DNA from: Sabellastarte sp. h YS-2021
Taxonomy: Eukaryota > Annelida > Polychaeta > Sabellida > Sabellidae
Assembly: GCA_964017235.1 (NCBI GenBank)
Contig: OZ024931.1
Span: forward strand, 125,437,530 to 125,501,529
Length of the DNA stretch: 64,000 nt
Direction of reading: 5' to 3'
Shown: positions 54,553-64,000 of the stretch, piece by piece
How the letters are laid out: each line of letters opens with the position of its first letter
Numbering within the stretch: position 1 is the stretch's first letter
Position numbers and translations under genes: made by a program
Notes under the pieces: model-generated
What the model saw: the letters and a program-made list of their open reading frames with translations, nothing else
Databases searched by the model: none
What the model was told of the DNA's origin: nothing

Positions 54553-55128
54553 CTGAAACCATGTTTTTAAAGAACGTGTTTATTGGCGTTTTTTTCACAT
54601 TAAATTTCTCAACTGCGCCAAAGTTTTCAAATCTGTATGGTATAGATGCCCCTTAAACAACGTATTACAACTAAGGGCACTATATACACTAACAAAAATA
54701 AGAAATAGAGGTCATCTTCAACATTACTTTAATTTACAAATTTCACTTATTGTTTCCTTCCTTTTTTATCATGTACATGTATATCTTTCAGTTTCAATAT
54801 TTTGCAGTAAAATGCTAAATCTTAACTGTGCACTGCATGATGTGTCAGAAAACCTGATAATTTTCAGAACAAAACTGTTTTAAAGTAAGCATGTTTAATC
54901 TGTCGGTGCAATTTTGGTTTATTTTACAAATTACTTTTCAAGCAAATTTTGGAGTTTATCAAGGATATGTACATTTTCAGTAAGGATTATATTTATTACA
55001 TATAACATTCATATTCCACTGAAAATAGAGTGTAAATCTATTTGATTTTATAAGTTTACTTAAATTTCAAGGCTAGTAGATAAAATTTTACTGTATCCAT
55101 AAAGGCCGACTCTCGGCACAGTACACAC

Positions 55129-55251
55129 CTTTCTTTCAGTAAGGCTGTAGAATTGTATGTTTTTCTGCATACCGTACCCACAATACACCACCACATCCTG
55201 CTCCTCCTTGGAGAACTGAGCCAAACTGGGTGGAACTCTGCTGTAGTAATC
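55129..55251 (-). CDS. WD40-repeat protein, antepenultimate exon
   Basis: Acceptor attattacag; donor GAAAGAAAG then gtgtgt. Exactly 41 codons, phase 0 at both ends: DYYSRVPPSLAQFSKEEQ, then DVVVYCGYGMQKNIQFYSLT and ERK. The following exon continues in frame. The VVVYCGYGxxKNIQFYSL segment resembles the outer strands of a WD40 blade. The gene continues upstream (higher coordinates) beyond element C, which begins 142 bp into the intron. Confidence 0.82.
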
Positions 55252-55392
55252 CTGTAATAATATTAATTATAACCTTTGTGCATTCTATCCTATTTTTTAA
55301 CGTATTTTGATATATTTTAAACACATTTTATTTTTCATAGTTTAGCTGGCTTTGTAAATAATGGACCCTTTACTAATGATGTAAATTAACTT

Positions 55393-55581
55393 GGAAATTT
55401 TAATTACTTAAATGTAGCTTTTATAAGCTACAAGCTTACCATGTGGGACTTAATGCTGTTCTCGGGTTGCCACACCTGGGGCCAACGTCTTAGAAAAAAA
55501 GATCGTTCTTGTTAGCCACCGGATATACTGGTAGTTGTCGTCACGTGATAACTTCTGACCAATCGCCCTACTTTCTCGTTG
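55393..55581. repeat. Element C left terminus and inverted terminal repeat
   Basis: The tip aaattttaattacttaaatg to ataagctacaagcttacc, then the family ITR to ctttctcgttg. This is the true left end that element A lacks. Confidence 0.88.
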
Positions 55582-55643
55582 AAATTTTTTATTAAACCTA
55601 CCCCTCAGCTGTAAACAGCGGGGAGGCAGGGTGGGACTCTCCG

Positions 55644-55747
55644 AAGTCCCGCATGGTAAGCTTGTAGCTTATAAAAGCTACATTTAAGTAATTAAAATTT
55701 CCAATTTTATTACGCTACAATAGCTTACCATGTGGGACTTAATGCTG
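55644..55747. repeat. Element C internal complementary region
   Basis: Complement of the left tip (ending aagtaattaaaattt) joined to the right tip (ccaattttattacgctacaa). Same plan as 25,607-25,710. Confidence 0.87.
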
Positions 55748-56133
55748 AATTCAACCGCCCGGTGGCGGGATTACAGCTGAGACTGGAAGATATGTAATTT
55801 TTTTCTAAGATTTGAATTAATATATACAGAATAGTGCCAGAAAAGCCAGTCTGAGTCCCTTTTACAGAGCCCCGATCCCGAAGATCGGGCCTGTAACGAG
55901 CCAAAAACCTGAGTAAAAAGGGACAGTGCTAAAACTGTCCAGATGTTTGGTAGTAGGACGGAGGTGCAGCGGTGCTCACTTCGAGGTCTAAGGGTCCCTA
56001 TTAGACCTTCACGTGTGACTGACCAACCCAGTGGTCGGGCATCTCATGAAATTTTTAACCTGAAATATGAGATTAACAACAACTGACTAAGTCCTTAATA
56101 GAAATTACCTGATAATTGAAAAATAAAATGACC

Positions 56134-57320
56134 TTACCCGTAACATCTTGAAGGTAAAGGAATACCTAGATCCTGGGAGAGACTCCTGAAGACTTGGTTG
56201 TAGCGGATGTGCCCCCCCCCCCCCTTTTTTCTTTCCGAGGACAACTGGCCTGAGGGGAAGGATCTAGGACTTGTTGTGCCGCCACTACGGGTCCCAGATA
56301 CATATTGTTGTCGGTGTCCGACCAAGTAAGGTCTTTTAGGTAAAAAAATTGTGAATGTGTTGTGAGCTTTCCAGTGACAGGCTTGCATGATTTGGTCCAC
56401 CGATACTCCACCGTAAAAGGCCTTAGAGGCCGCGAAGGCCCGGATGTCATGCGCTTTGACTTGGACCAAGTCCAAGGCTTGTTGATCTGCTTGTTTGTAA
56501 CAAAGTAGAATGGTTTGTTTCAACCATGAGGAGAGTGTAGCGGGTCTGATGTCTGAGGTATGTCCTTTCTTAAAGGAGATGAAAAGGAGAGAACGAGACC
56601 CTCTCAGGTCTTTAGTTCGGTCCAAATAGAACCTCAGGGCCCGCACGGGACACAGGGTCCTGTCTTCCTTAAACTGTCTATCTACAATGGTAGTCAAAGC
56701 AGGAATAGTCACTGGTGACACACTTTGAGAACCTTCTCTTTCTGGTTGGTTTTTGGCTATAAAATCAGAAGAAGGGAACAAGGCTACCTTTTCCCATTGG
56801 CCTAAATTAGCTACTTTGTTAGCGACCCAGGCATGGATTTCGCTGCGGCGCTTGCCGGAGGCCAAGGCTAGCAAGAAAGCAGTTTTGAGAGTAAGATGTT
56901 TGAGGTCTGAGTCTTTCATGGGCTCAAATGGTGCTTTGGTGAGCTCGTTAAGGACAACAGAAAGGTTCCACTTGGGTAAATTTCTGGAACTTTTAGGACG
57001 ATCCCTGTGGAAACTGGAGAGTAACCTATGAAGGTCTGCATTGTGCGCAATGTGTTGGGCCGTTGGGCCCAAAGTGTCAACGATAGCAGTCCTGTAACCA
57101 TCAATGGTCGAGGGGCGCCTGTTTAGGTCTTGGTACAGGTACAGATTTGTTTCACAGATGGAGTGGAGAAATCCACCGAATTTTCTCTGCACCATTTTTC
57201 AAATAGGGCCCACTTTGACCTGTAGATGGTCCTTGTTGATGACCGCTGAGGGGCAGCAATTCTCTCTGCCACCTCCACAGAGAAGCCTTGTTCTTGGAGT
57301 TGTCCACTCCTAGACACCAG
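56134..57320 (-). pseudogene. Tyrosine recombinase of element C, twice frameshifted
   Basis: Same protein as in element A. A deletion of about 13 bp near 57,143 (relative to 27,104-27,118) breaks the frame after STPSVKQI, before the STIDGYRTAI block. The central part is open, with GKRRSEIHAW and HDIRAFAAS, but an extra A in the run at 56,343-56,349 shifts the frame after HNTFT, so the catalytic FYLKD tyrosine falls into another frame (56,345-56,166). No active recombinase can be made as it stands. Confidence 0.9.
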
Positions 57321-59458
57321 GCATGGAGGTTCAGCTGTTGTGGATTGTTGTGGAACACATAGTTGTGGGACTGTTTGAGTAGGGTTGTTGACACTGGGAG
57401 TTGTAGTGGGATCTCTGTTGAGAGCTGCACTAGGTCCCAAAACCAGGGCATCCCTGGCCAGCCTGGGGCTATCACGATGATCAGGCAATGGCATTGCTTG
57501 ATCTTTTGGATCACCTTGTGAAGGAGAGCCGTAGGAGGGTAGGCGTAGGCCGTGAGGTTGGTCCAGTTTATGTTCAGAGCATCTATGTTCCAGGCCCTTG
57601 GGTCTGGGATAGGAGACACATATAGAGGGAGTTTGTGATTCAGGTGAGTGGCGAATAAGTCTACATGAGGGGTGAACCACTTTCGGCAGATTTGCTTGAA
57701 GACCTGAGGGTGCAGGGACCATTCTGTTGACTGCACTTGGTTGGACCTGGATAGGAGGTCGGCCATCACATTCAGACACCCTGGAATGTGCCTGGCTTTC
57801 AATGTTATATGGTAGTGATGGCACCAGGTCATGATTTTCCACAGGAGAGCGCACATCTCTGCTGAGTGAGTTCCCCCTTGCTTGTTGATGTAGGCTACCA
57901 CTGTTGAGTTGTCCGTCGCAACTAACACTGTTTGATTCTGGTACTGGTCCTTGAAGTCTCGAAGGGCCAGGGAGACCGCCTTCAATTCCAGGACATTTAT
58001 GTGTAGCCTTTTTTCCCGCTCTGACCACAGCCCTTTTGTAGAATTTTTATCTAAGTGAGCGCCCCAACCTTCGTTTGAGGCGTCGGTAAAGAGTTGGATA
58101 CTGTGGTCCTTGGGATGAAGGTCTGCGCCTTTCATCACATTTGAGGGGTTTTGCCACCAATCTAGGTGGGCTACAATGGCTTCTGTCCAAGGAAGGAGGT
58201 TGTCCAGCGACTGAGGATATCTCCAGTGCTCCCTGAGATGAAACTGAAAGGGCCTCATGTGAAGGCGTCCCTCCGGGACCATTTTCTCCGTTGAGGCTAA
58301 CAACCCAATTAGAGACATCAAACATCTTGCAGTCAAAACACGTTTTGACTTGAGTCGTAGGATCAAATCCTGAAGTTTGAGCCATCTCTCGTGAGTGGGT
58401 CTTACAAGGGCTGAATCTAGGTGGTATTCGTAGCCCATGAACGAAAACACCTGAGTAGGTTTCAGTTCTGATTTTTCCTGGTTGATTATCCAACCCAAGG
58501 ATTGGGTTAGGTCTACCACTGCCTGTGTGTCCCTTTGAGATTCCTCCTGGGACTGGGACCTGATCAGCCAGTCGTCCAGGTATTGGTGAATTCTGAGTCC
58601 TCTTGAGAGGGCCATTAGTTTCACTTCCTTTACGATCATCGTAAAGACCTGGGGGGCTGTGGCCAGTCCGAAACGTAGGGAGGTGAACTGGAACACCTGG
58701 GCCTTGTAGCAAAACCTTAGGTACTTCCTTGAGTTTGGATGGATGGGGATGTGAAGGTATGCGTCCAACAGGTCTATCGATGATACCCACTCCCCTGGGA
58801 CCAGGGAAGTCCGGATGGACTCCGGGGTTTCCATTTTGAACTTTTCTACATGTAGAAAAGTGTTGAGCCTGCTTAGGTCTATGACTGGCCTCCACCTTTG
58901 GTGAGGCTTGGGTACTAGGAACAGGCGACTGTAAAACCCGAGAGATTTTACGTTTTCCACCCTTTCGATGGCGTTCTTTGACAAGAGAGACTGGATACAA
59001 GTGGCCAAGGCTTGGTCTTTTTGTTGGGCCTTGTACTCTGATAGAATCAGAGGAAATCTGATCAAGTTTGGCTTTGAACGGAATGGCAGAACGTAGCCAT
59101 TGGTGATAATGTTTAACACGTTTTGAGAACATTTGTTTGTTAGCCAGTCTCTCTTGAAAGAACGGAGGCGACTTCCTACTGGTGGACTGAATGAGGCTTT
59201 GGAGGAGTCATTGCGAAGGGGGGTTTCCACGCCGCCTTCCCCTATTGTGGGGTCGAAAACGACCCCTGGGGCCTCTGAAGTTGGATTTTCCTCTTCCCAA
59301 GGGAAAGGATTGGTTACTGCTTTGAGAGGTATTGCCCCCATAGGGGCGTTTCCCGTAGGAGCCTCTTTTCTTGTGGGGGCCACGAAAGGGCTTATTCTGG
59401 TAGGGTGCAAAACCCTGAGAATCTTTTGAGGTGCCTTTTTTGAGAAGGAAGTCCTCAT
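57152..59458 (-). pseudogene. Pol of element C, unit 1 (RT, RNase H and C-terminal domain)
   Basis: 768 codons. RT keeps the motif A Asp (SIDLLDAYLHIPI) and YLDDWLI but has LRFGLATAP where A and B have LPFGL. RNase H residues are present. It retains the C-terminal part lost in A (NINWTNLTAYAYPPT, then VIAPGWPGMPWFWDL). Its ATG at 59,456-59,458 was created by the duplication junction; the native sequence has GTG there. It is the only unit joined to the downstream C-terminal domain and YR. Confidence 0.88.
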
Positions 59459-62400
59459 ATAGAGGGAGTTTGTGATTCAGGTGAGTGGCGAATAAGTCTA
59501 CATGAGGGGTGAACCACTTTCGGCAGATTTGCTTGAAGACCTGAGGGTGCAGGGACCATTCTGTTGACTGCACTTGGTTGGACCTGGATAGGAGGTCGGC
59601 CATCACATTCAGACACCCTGGAATGTGCCTGGCTTTCAATGTTATATGGTAGTGATGGCACCAGGTCATGATTTTCCACAGGAGAGCGCACATCTCTGCT
59701 GAGTGAGTTCCCCCTTGCTTGTTGATGTAGGCTACCACTGTTGAGTTGTCCGTCGCAACTAACACTGTTTGATTCTGGTACTGGTCCTTGAAGTCTCGAA
59801 GGGCCAGGGAGACCGCCTTCAATTCCAGGACATTTATGTGTAGCCTTTTTTCCCGCTCTGACCACAGCCCTTTTGTAGAATTTTTATCTAAGTGAGCGCC
59901 CCAACCTTCGTTTGAGGCGTCGGTAAAGAGTTGGATACTGTGGTCCTTGGGATGAAGGTCTGCGCCTTTCATCACATTTGAGGGGTTTTGCCACCAATCT
60001 AGGTGGGCTACAATGGCTTCTGTCCAAGGAAGGAGGTTGTCCAGCGACTGAGGATATCTCCAGTGCTCCCTGAGATGAAACTGAAAGGGCCTCATGTGAA
60101 GGCGTCCCTCCGGGACCATTTTCTCCGTTGAGGCTAACAACCCAATTAGAGACATCAAACATCTTGCAGTCAAAACACGTTTTGACTTGAGTCGTAGGAT
60201 CAAATCCTGAAGTTTGAGCCATCTCTCGTGAGTGGGTCTTACAAGGGCTGAATCTAGGTGGTATTCGTAGCCCACGAACGAAAACACCTGAGTAGGTTTC
60301 AGTTCTGATTTTTCCTGGTTGATTATCCAACCCAAGGATTGGGTTAGGTCTACCACTGCCTGTGTGTCCCTTTGAGATTCCTCCTGGGACTGGGACCTGA
60401 TCAGCCAGTCGTCCAGGTATTGGTGAATTCTGAGTCCTCTTGAGAGGGCCATTAGTTTCACTTCCTTTACGATCATCGTAAAGACCTGGGGGGCTGTGGC
60501 CAGTCCGAAACGTAGGGAGGTGAACTGGAACACCTGGGCCTTGTAGCAAAACCTTAGGTACTTCCTTGAGTTTGGATGGATGGGGATGTGAAGGTATGCG
60601 TCCAACAGGTCTATCGATGATACCCACTCCCCTGGGACCAGGGAAGTCCGGATGGACTCCGGGGTTTCCATTTTGAACTTTTCTACATGTAGAAAAGTGT
60701 TGAGCCTGCTTAGGTCTATGACTGGCCTCCACCTTTGGTGAGGCTTGGGTACTAGGAACAGGCGACTGTAAAACCCAAGAGATTTTACGTTTTCCACCCT
60801 TTCGATGGCGTTCTTTGACAAGAGAGACTGGATACAAGTGGCCAAGGCTTGGTCTTTTTGTTGGGCCTTGTACTCTGATAGAATCAGAGGAAATCTGATC
60901 AAGTTTGGCTTTGAACGGAATGGCAGAACGTAGCCATTGGTGATAATGTTTAACACGTTTTGAGAACATTTGTTTGTTAGCCAGTCTCTCTTGAAAGAAC
61001 GGAGGCGACTTCCTACTGGTGGACTGAATGAGGCTTTGGAGGAGTCATTGCGAAGGGGGGTTTCCACGCCCCCTTCCCCTATTGTGGGGTCGAAAACGAC
61101 CCCTGGGGCCTCTGAAGTTGGATTTTCCTCTTCCCAAGGGAAAGGATTGGTTACTGCTTTGAGAGGTATTGCCCCCATAGGGGCGTTTCCCGTAGGAGCC
61201 TCTTTTCTTGTGGGGGCCACGAAAGGGCTTATTCTGGTAGGGTGCAAAACCCTGAGAATCTTTTGAGGTGCCTTTTTTGAGAAGGAAGTCCTCATATAGA
61301 GGGAGTTTGTGATTCAGGTGAGTGGCGAATAAGTCTACATGAGGGGTGAACCACTTTCGGCAGATTTGCTTGAAGACCTGAGGGTGCAGGGACCATTCTG
61401 TTGACTGCACTTGGTTGGACCTGGATAGGAGGTCGGCCATCACATTCAGACACCCTGGAATGTGCCTGGCTTTCAATGTTATATGGTAGTGATGGCACCA
61501 GGTCATGATTTTCCACAGGAGAGCGCACATCTCTGCTGAGTGAGTTCCCCCTTGCTTGTTGATGTAGGCTACCACTGTTGAGTTGTCCGTCGCAACTAAC
61601 ACTGTTTGATTCTGGTACTGGTCCTTGAAGTCTCGAAGGGCCAGGGAGACCGCCTTCAATTCCAGGACATTTATGTGTAGCCTTTTTTCCCGCTCTGACC
61701 ACAGCCCTTTTGTAGAATTTTTATCTAAGTGAGCGCCCCAACCTTCGTTTGAGGCGTCGGTAAAGAGTTGGATACTGTGGTCCTTGGGATGAAGGTCTGC
61801 GCCTTTCATCACATTTGAGGGGTTTTGCCACCAATCTAGGTGGGCTACAATGGCTTCTGTCCAAGGAAGGAGGTTGTCCAGCGACTGAGGATATCTCCAG
61901 TGCTCCCTGAGATGAAACTGAAAGGGCCTCATGTGAAGGCGTCCCTCCGGGACCATTTTCTCCGTTGAGGCTAACAACCCAATTAGAGACATCAAACATC
62001 TTGCAGTCAAAACACGTTTTGACTTGAGTCGTAGGATCAAATCCTGAAGTTTGAGCCATCTCTCGTGAGTGGGTCTTACAAGGGCTGAATCTAGGTGGTA
62101 TTCGTAGCCCACGAACGAAAACACCTGAGTAGGTTTCAGTTCTGATTTTTCCTGGTTGATTATCCAACCCAAGGATTGGGTTAGGTCTACCACTGCCTGT
62201 GTGTCCCTTTGAGATTCCTCCTGGGACTGGGACCTGATCAGCCAGTCGTCCAGGTATTGGTGAATTCTGAGTCCTCTTGAGAGGGCCATTAGTTTCACTT
62301 CCTTTACGATCATCGTAAAGACCTGGGGGGCTGTGGCCAGTCCGAAACGTAGGGAGGTGAACTGGAACACCTGGGCCTTGTAGCAAAACCTTAGGTACTT

Positions 62401-63129
62401 CCTTGAGTTTGGATGGATGGGGATGTGAAGGTATGCGTCCAACAGGTCTATCGATGATACCCACTCCCCTGGGACCAGGGAAGTCCGGATGGACTCCGGG
62501 GTTTCCATTTTGAACTTTTCTACATGTAGAAAAGTGTTGAGCCTGCTTAGGTCTATGACTGGCCTCCACCTTTGGTGAGGCTTGGGTACTAGGAACAGGC
62601 GACTGTAAAACCCGAGAGATTTTACGTTTTCCACCCTTTCGATGGCGTTCTTTGACAAGAGAGACTGGATACAAGTGGCCAAGGCTTAGTCTTTTTGTTG
62701 GGCCTTGTACTCTGATAGAATCAGAGGAAATCTGATCAAGTTTGGCTTTGAACGGAATGGCAGAACGTAGCCATTGGTGATAATGTTTAACACGTTTTGA
62801 GAACATTTGTTTGTTAGCCAGTCTCTCTTGAAAGAACGGAGGCGACTTCCTACTGGTGGACTGAATGAGGCTTTGGAGGAGTCATTGCGAAGGGGGGTTT
62901 CCACGCCCCCTTCCCCTATTGTGGGGTCGAAAACGACCCCTGGGGCCTCTGAAGTTGGATTTTCCTCTTCCCAAGGGAAAGGATTGGTTACTGCTTTGAG
63001 AGGTATTGCCCCCATAGGGGCGTTTCCCGTAGGAGCCTCTTTTCTTGTGGGGGCCACGAAAGGGCTTATTCTGGTAGGGTGCAAAACCCTGAGAATCTTT
63101 TGAGGTGCCTTTTTTGAGAAGGAAGTCCT
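57619..63129. repeat. Three tandem copies of a 1,837-bp internal segment of element C
   Basis: Units 57,619-59,455, 59,456-61,292 and 61,293-63,129. Junctions read gtcctcatatagaggg; native flanks read gagacacatatagaggg on the left and gtcctcaccttcc on the right, so only a 2-bp CA overlap is shared. The units differ at only a handful of bases (for example 58,437 and 62,689). The length is 3n+1, so the frame changes at each junction. Confidence 0.95.
59208..61295 (-). pseudogene. Chimeric RT-to-gag-tail frame of element C, unit 2
   Basis: 695 codons from the junction-made ATG at 61,293-61,295. RT and RNase H read through to HLNHKLPLY, then at 59,456 the frame enters the gag tail (EDFLLKKGTSKDSQ... 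RGNPPSQ). The +1 length of the repeat unit causes the switch from the pol frame to the gag frame. It is a product of duplication, not a native protein. Confidence 0.85.
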
Positions 63130-63132
63130 CAC
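61045..63132 (-). pseudogene. Pol 5' part of element C, unit 3, with a nonsense codon
   Basis: The native start of pol within gag's tail (63,132 is GTG). A Gln codon has become TAA (62,686-62,688) after KAQQKD, where units 1 and 2 read DQALATC. The frame reopens at 62,682 and again runs into the gag tail at 61,292. With this stop the 5'-most RT of the element is cut before its catalytic core. Confidence 0.85.
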
Positions 63133-64000
63133 CTTCCTTTACAAGTTGAGACTCGAACAAGGAGGAGTCCCAGAAGGACAAGTTCCTATGTTCTTGGCGT
63201 CTCGTTTCCCCTAGCTGGGGATGTAATAGAGTCATTTTGGCTTCGCGCCTAAGCAAGCCGGTATTAGCCATGGAATATAATTCCCTCTGGAGAATATGGG
63301 CTAGCGATTTGCTGAGACAGGTAAGAGCTCTATGTTGAACAAGAACCGTCTTGTTCCAAAAATCCAAGTACTCAGCAACTTCCTCATATCCGCGCTTTGC
63401 TGCTTTCTCAGGATTGGCACCTTTCTGGATCTGAGACTTTATCTTCTTGACAGTTGACTTGATGCTATGTTGGCACTTCTCCAAGGAAGCATTGCAAGAA
63501 GAAGAGGTTTTGGCAAAGGCAGCGGTGAAATTGAGGGTTGAGATATTTTGTCTAGCCTGATGTTCCAGCTCCTTAAGGACTGGCATAGGGACTTTGGCTA
63601 CTGGTGCCCCAGGAGGTCTAGGAGTAATACAGATCTTGGCGAAGTCCGTATTCAACTCCTGGATTTTGTCTTGAAAAGTGGGCTGTCCAACCTTATACCA
63701 CTTAGAAGTGGATGGAGGAGGCTTGACATATTTTCCCTCAGATAAATTGGCAGCTTTGAAATCATGTTGAAATTTATCAAAGGCGTCCTTGATAACTGAG
63801 CTAAGTGGTAGGATAGAGGAAGGACCTCTAGGTCTGAGCTCTTGACGGCCTTTTTCGTCATCCAGACCCAACACTTAAGTTGAAGACCTAGGCATAGAGT
63901 CCCTGGGGTCAGGGAGAGAAAGAATACGCCTGAAGGTGTCTACCTCTTCAGAGTATTGGGAGGGAATGTCAGACAGGGCTACTTCCCTATAATAAGGGGG
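62882..64000 (-). pseudogene. Gag-like protein of element C, partial, with a nonsense codon
   Basis: The C-terminal half of gag, ending at TGA followed by CTC (62,882-62,884). A TAA at 63,875-63,877 replaces a Ser codon present in element A. Between them are LRPRGPSSILPLSSVIKDAF (the part deleted in A), a helical region (QDKIQELNTDFAKI, KCQHSIKSTVKKIKSQIQKG) and the RG-rich tail. The N-terminal Cys/His module lies beyond the window. Confidence 0.88.

Larger units (their letters stand above)
55393..64000 (-). mobile_element. DIRS-type element C (family of A), partial, with internal triplication
   Basis: The left (3') terminus ggaaattttaattacttaaa starts at about 55,393; the 5' end lies beyond the window. 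Contents from left: ITR (55,433-55,581), ICR (55,644-55,747), YR, pol and gag. A 1,837-bp segment occurs three times in a row (57,619-63,129). Gag, pol and YR all have inactivating changes. It lies in an intron of the WD40 gene in the sense orientation. Confidence 0.93.

Overview
The window reads as eukaryotic, intron-bearing and repeat-rich metazoan DNA. The tyrosine-recombinase retroelements, satellite-bearing Helitron-like repeats and many small foldback elements suggest a marine invertebrate, most likely a bivalve mollusc; this is inference from repeat style, not from a marker gene. Only two host genes could be supported: a lone first exon on the minus strand (16,420-16,548) that looks like the sulfhydryl oxidase ALR/GFER, and the last three exons (55,251 down to 53,135, minus strand) of a WD40-repeat protein whose splice phases agree perfectly.

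Layout. 1-2,500: satellite arrays (134-bp and ~169-bp units) with a conserved 3' module. 2,500-13,490: A+T-rich intergenic or intronic DNA with dispersed repeats carrying TGACCTTGA motifs, Helitron-like hairpin ends and a LINE remnant. 13,497-15,578: three MITEs. 16.4 kb: the GFER-like exon. 17.2 kb: a tRNA-derived SINE head. 19.2-20.5 kb: an inverted 143-bp array. 22,858-25,380: a 305-bp foldback piece of a DIRS element, then an inverted copy of the DNA that lies to the right of element A. 25,381-31,637: DIRS element A (minus strand, decayed). 31,638-36,417: its right flank. 36,418-42,832 plus 49,277-49,559: a second, tandem copy of 29,860-36,417. 42,833-49,276: DIRS element B, of another family, apparently intact, inserted in the second copy. 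50-55.3 kb: the WD40 gene 3' end and downstream DNA. 55,393-64,000 (runs off the window): DIRS element C, same family as A, lying in an intron of the WD40 gene and carrying an internal 1,837-bp segment three times.

The DIRS elements encode a Gag-like protein with an N-terminal Cys/His module, a Pol with reverse transcriptase and RNase H, and a tyrosine recombinase (YR). Ends are inverted repeats, and an internal complementary region near the 3' end joins the two termini back to back, as in DIRS-1. The most striking observation is that in both families Gag and YR lie in the same reading frame, separated by one UGA followed by C and then by a frame that in element B is open for about 1,070 codons. 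Pol is overprinted on it in another frame. In element B a 16-cysteine region sits in the Gag/YR frame right after the UGA. The duplication history (empty site next to filled site, microhomology junctions, large inverted repeat) also makes the locus a readable record of DIRS integration and rearrangement.
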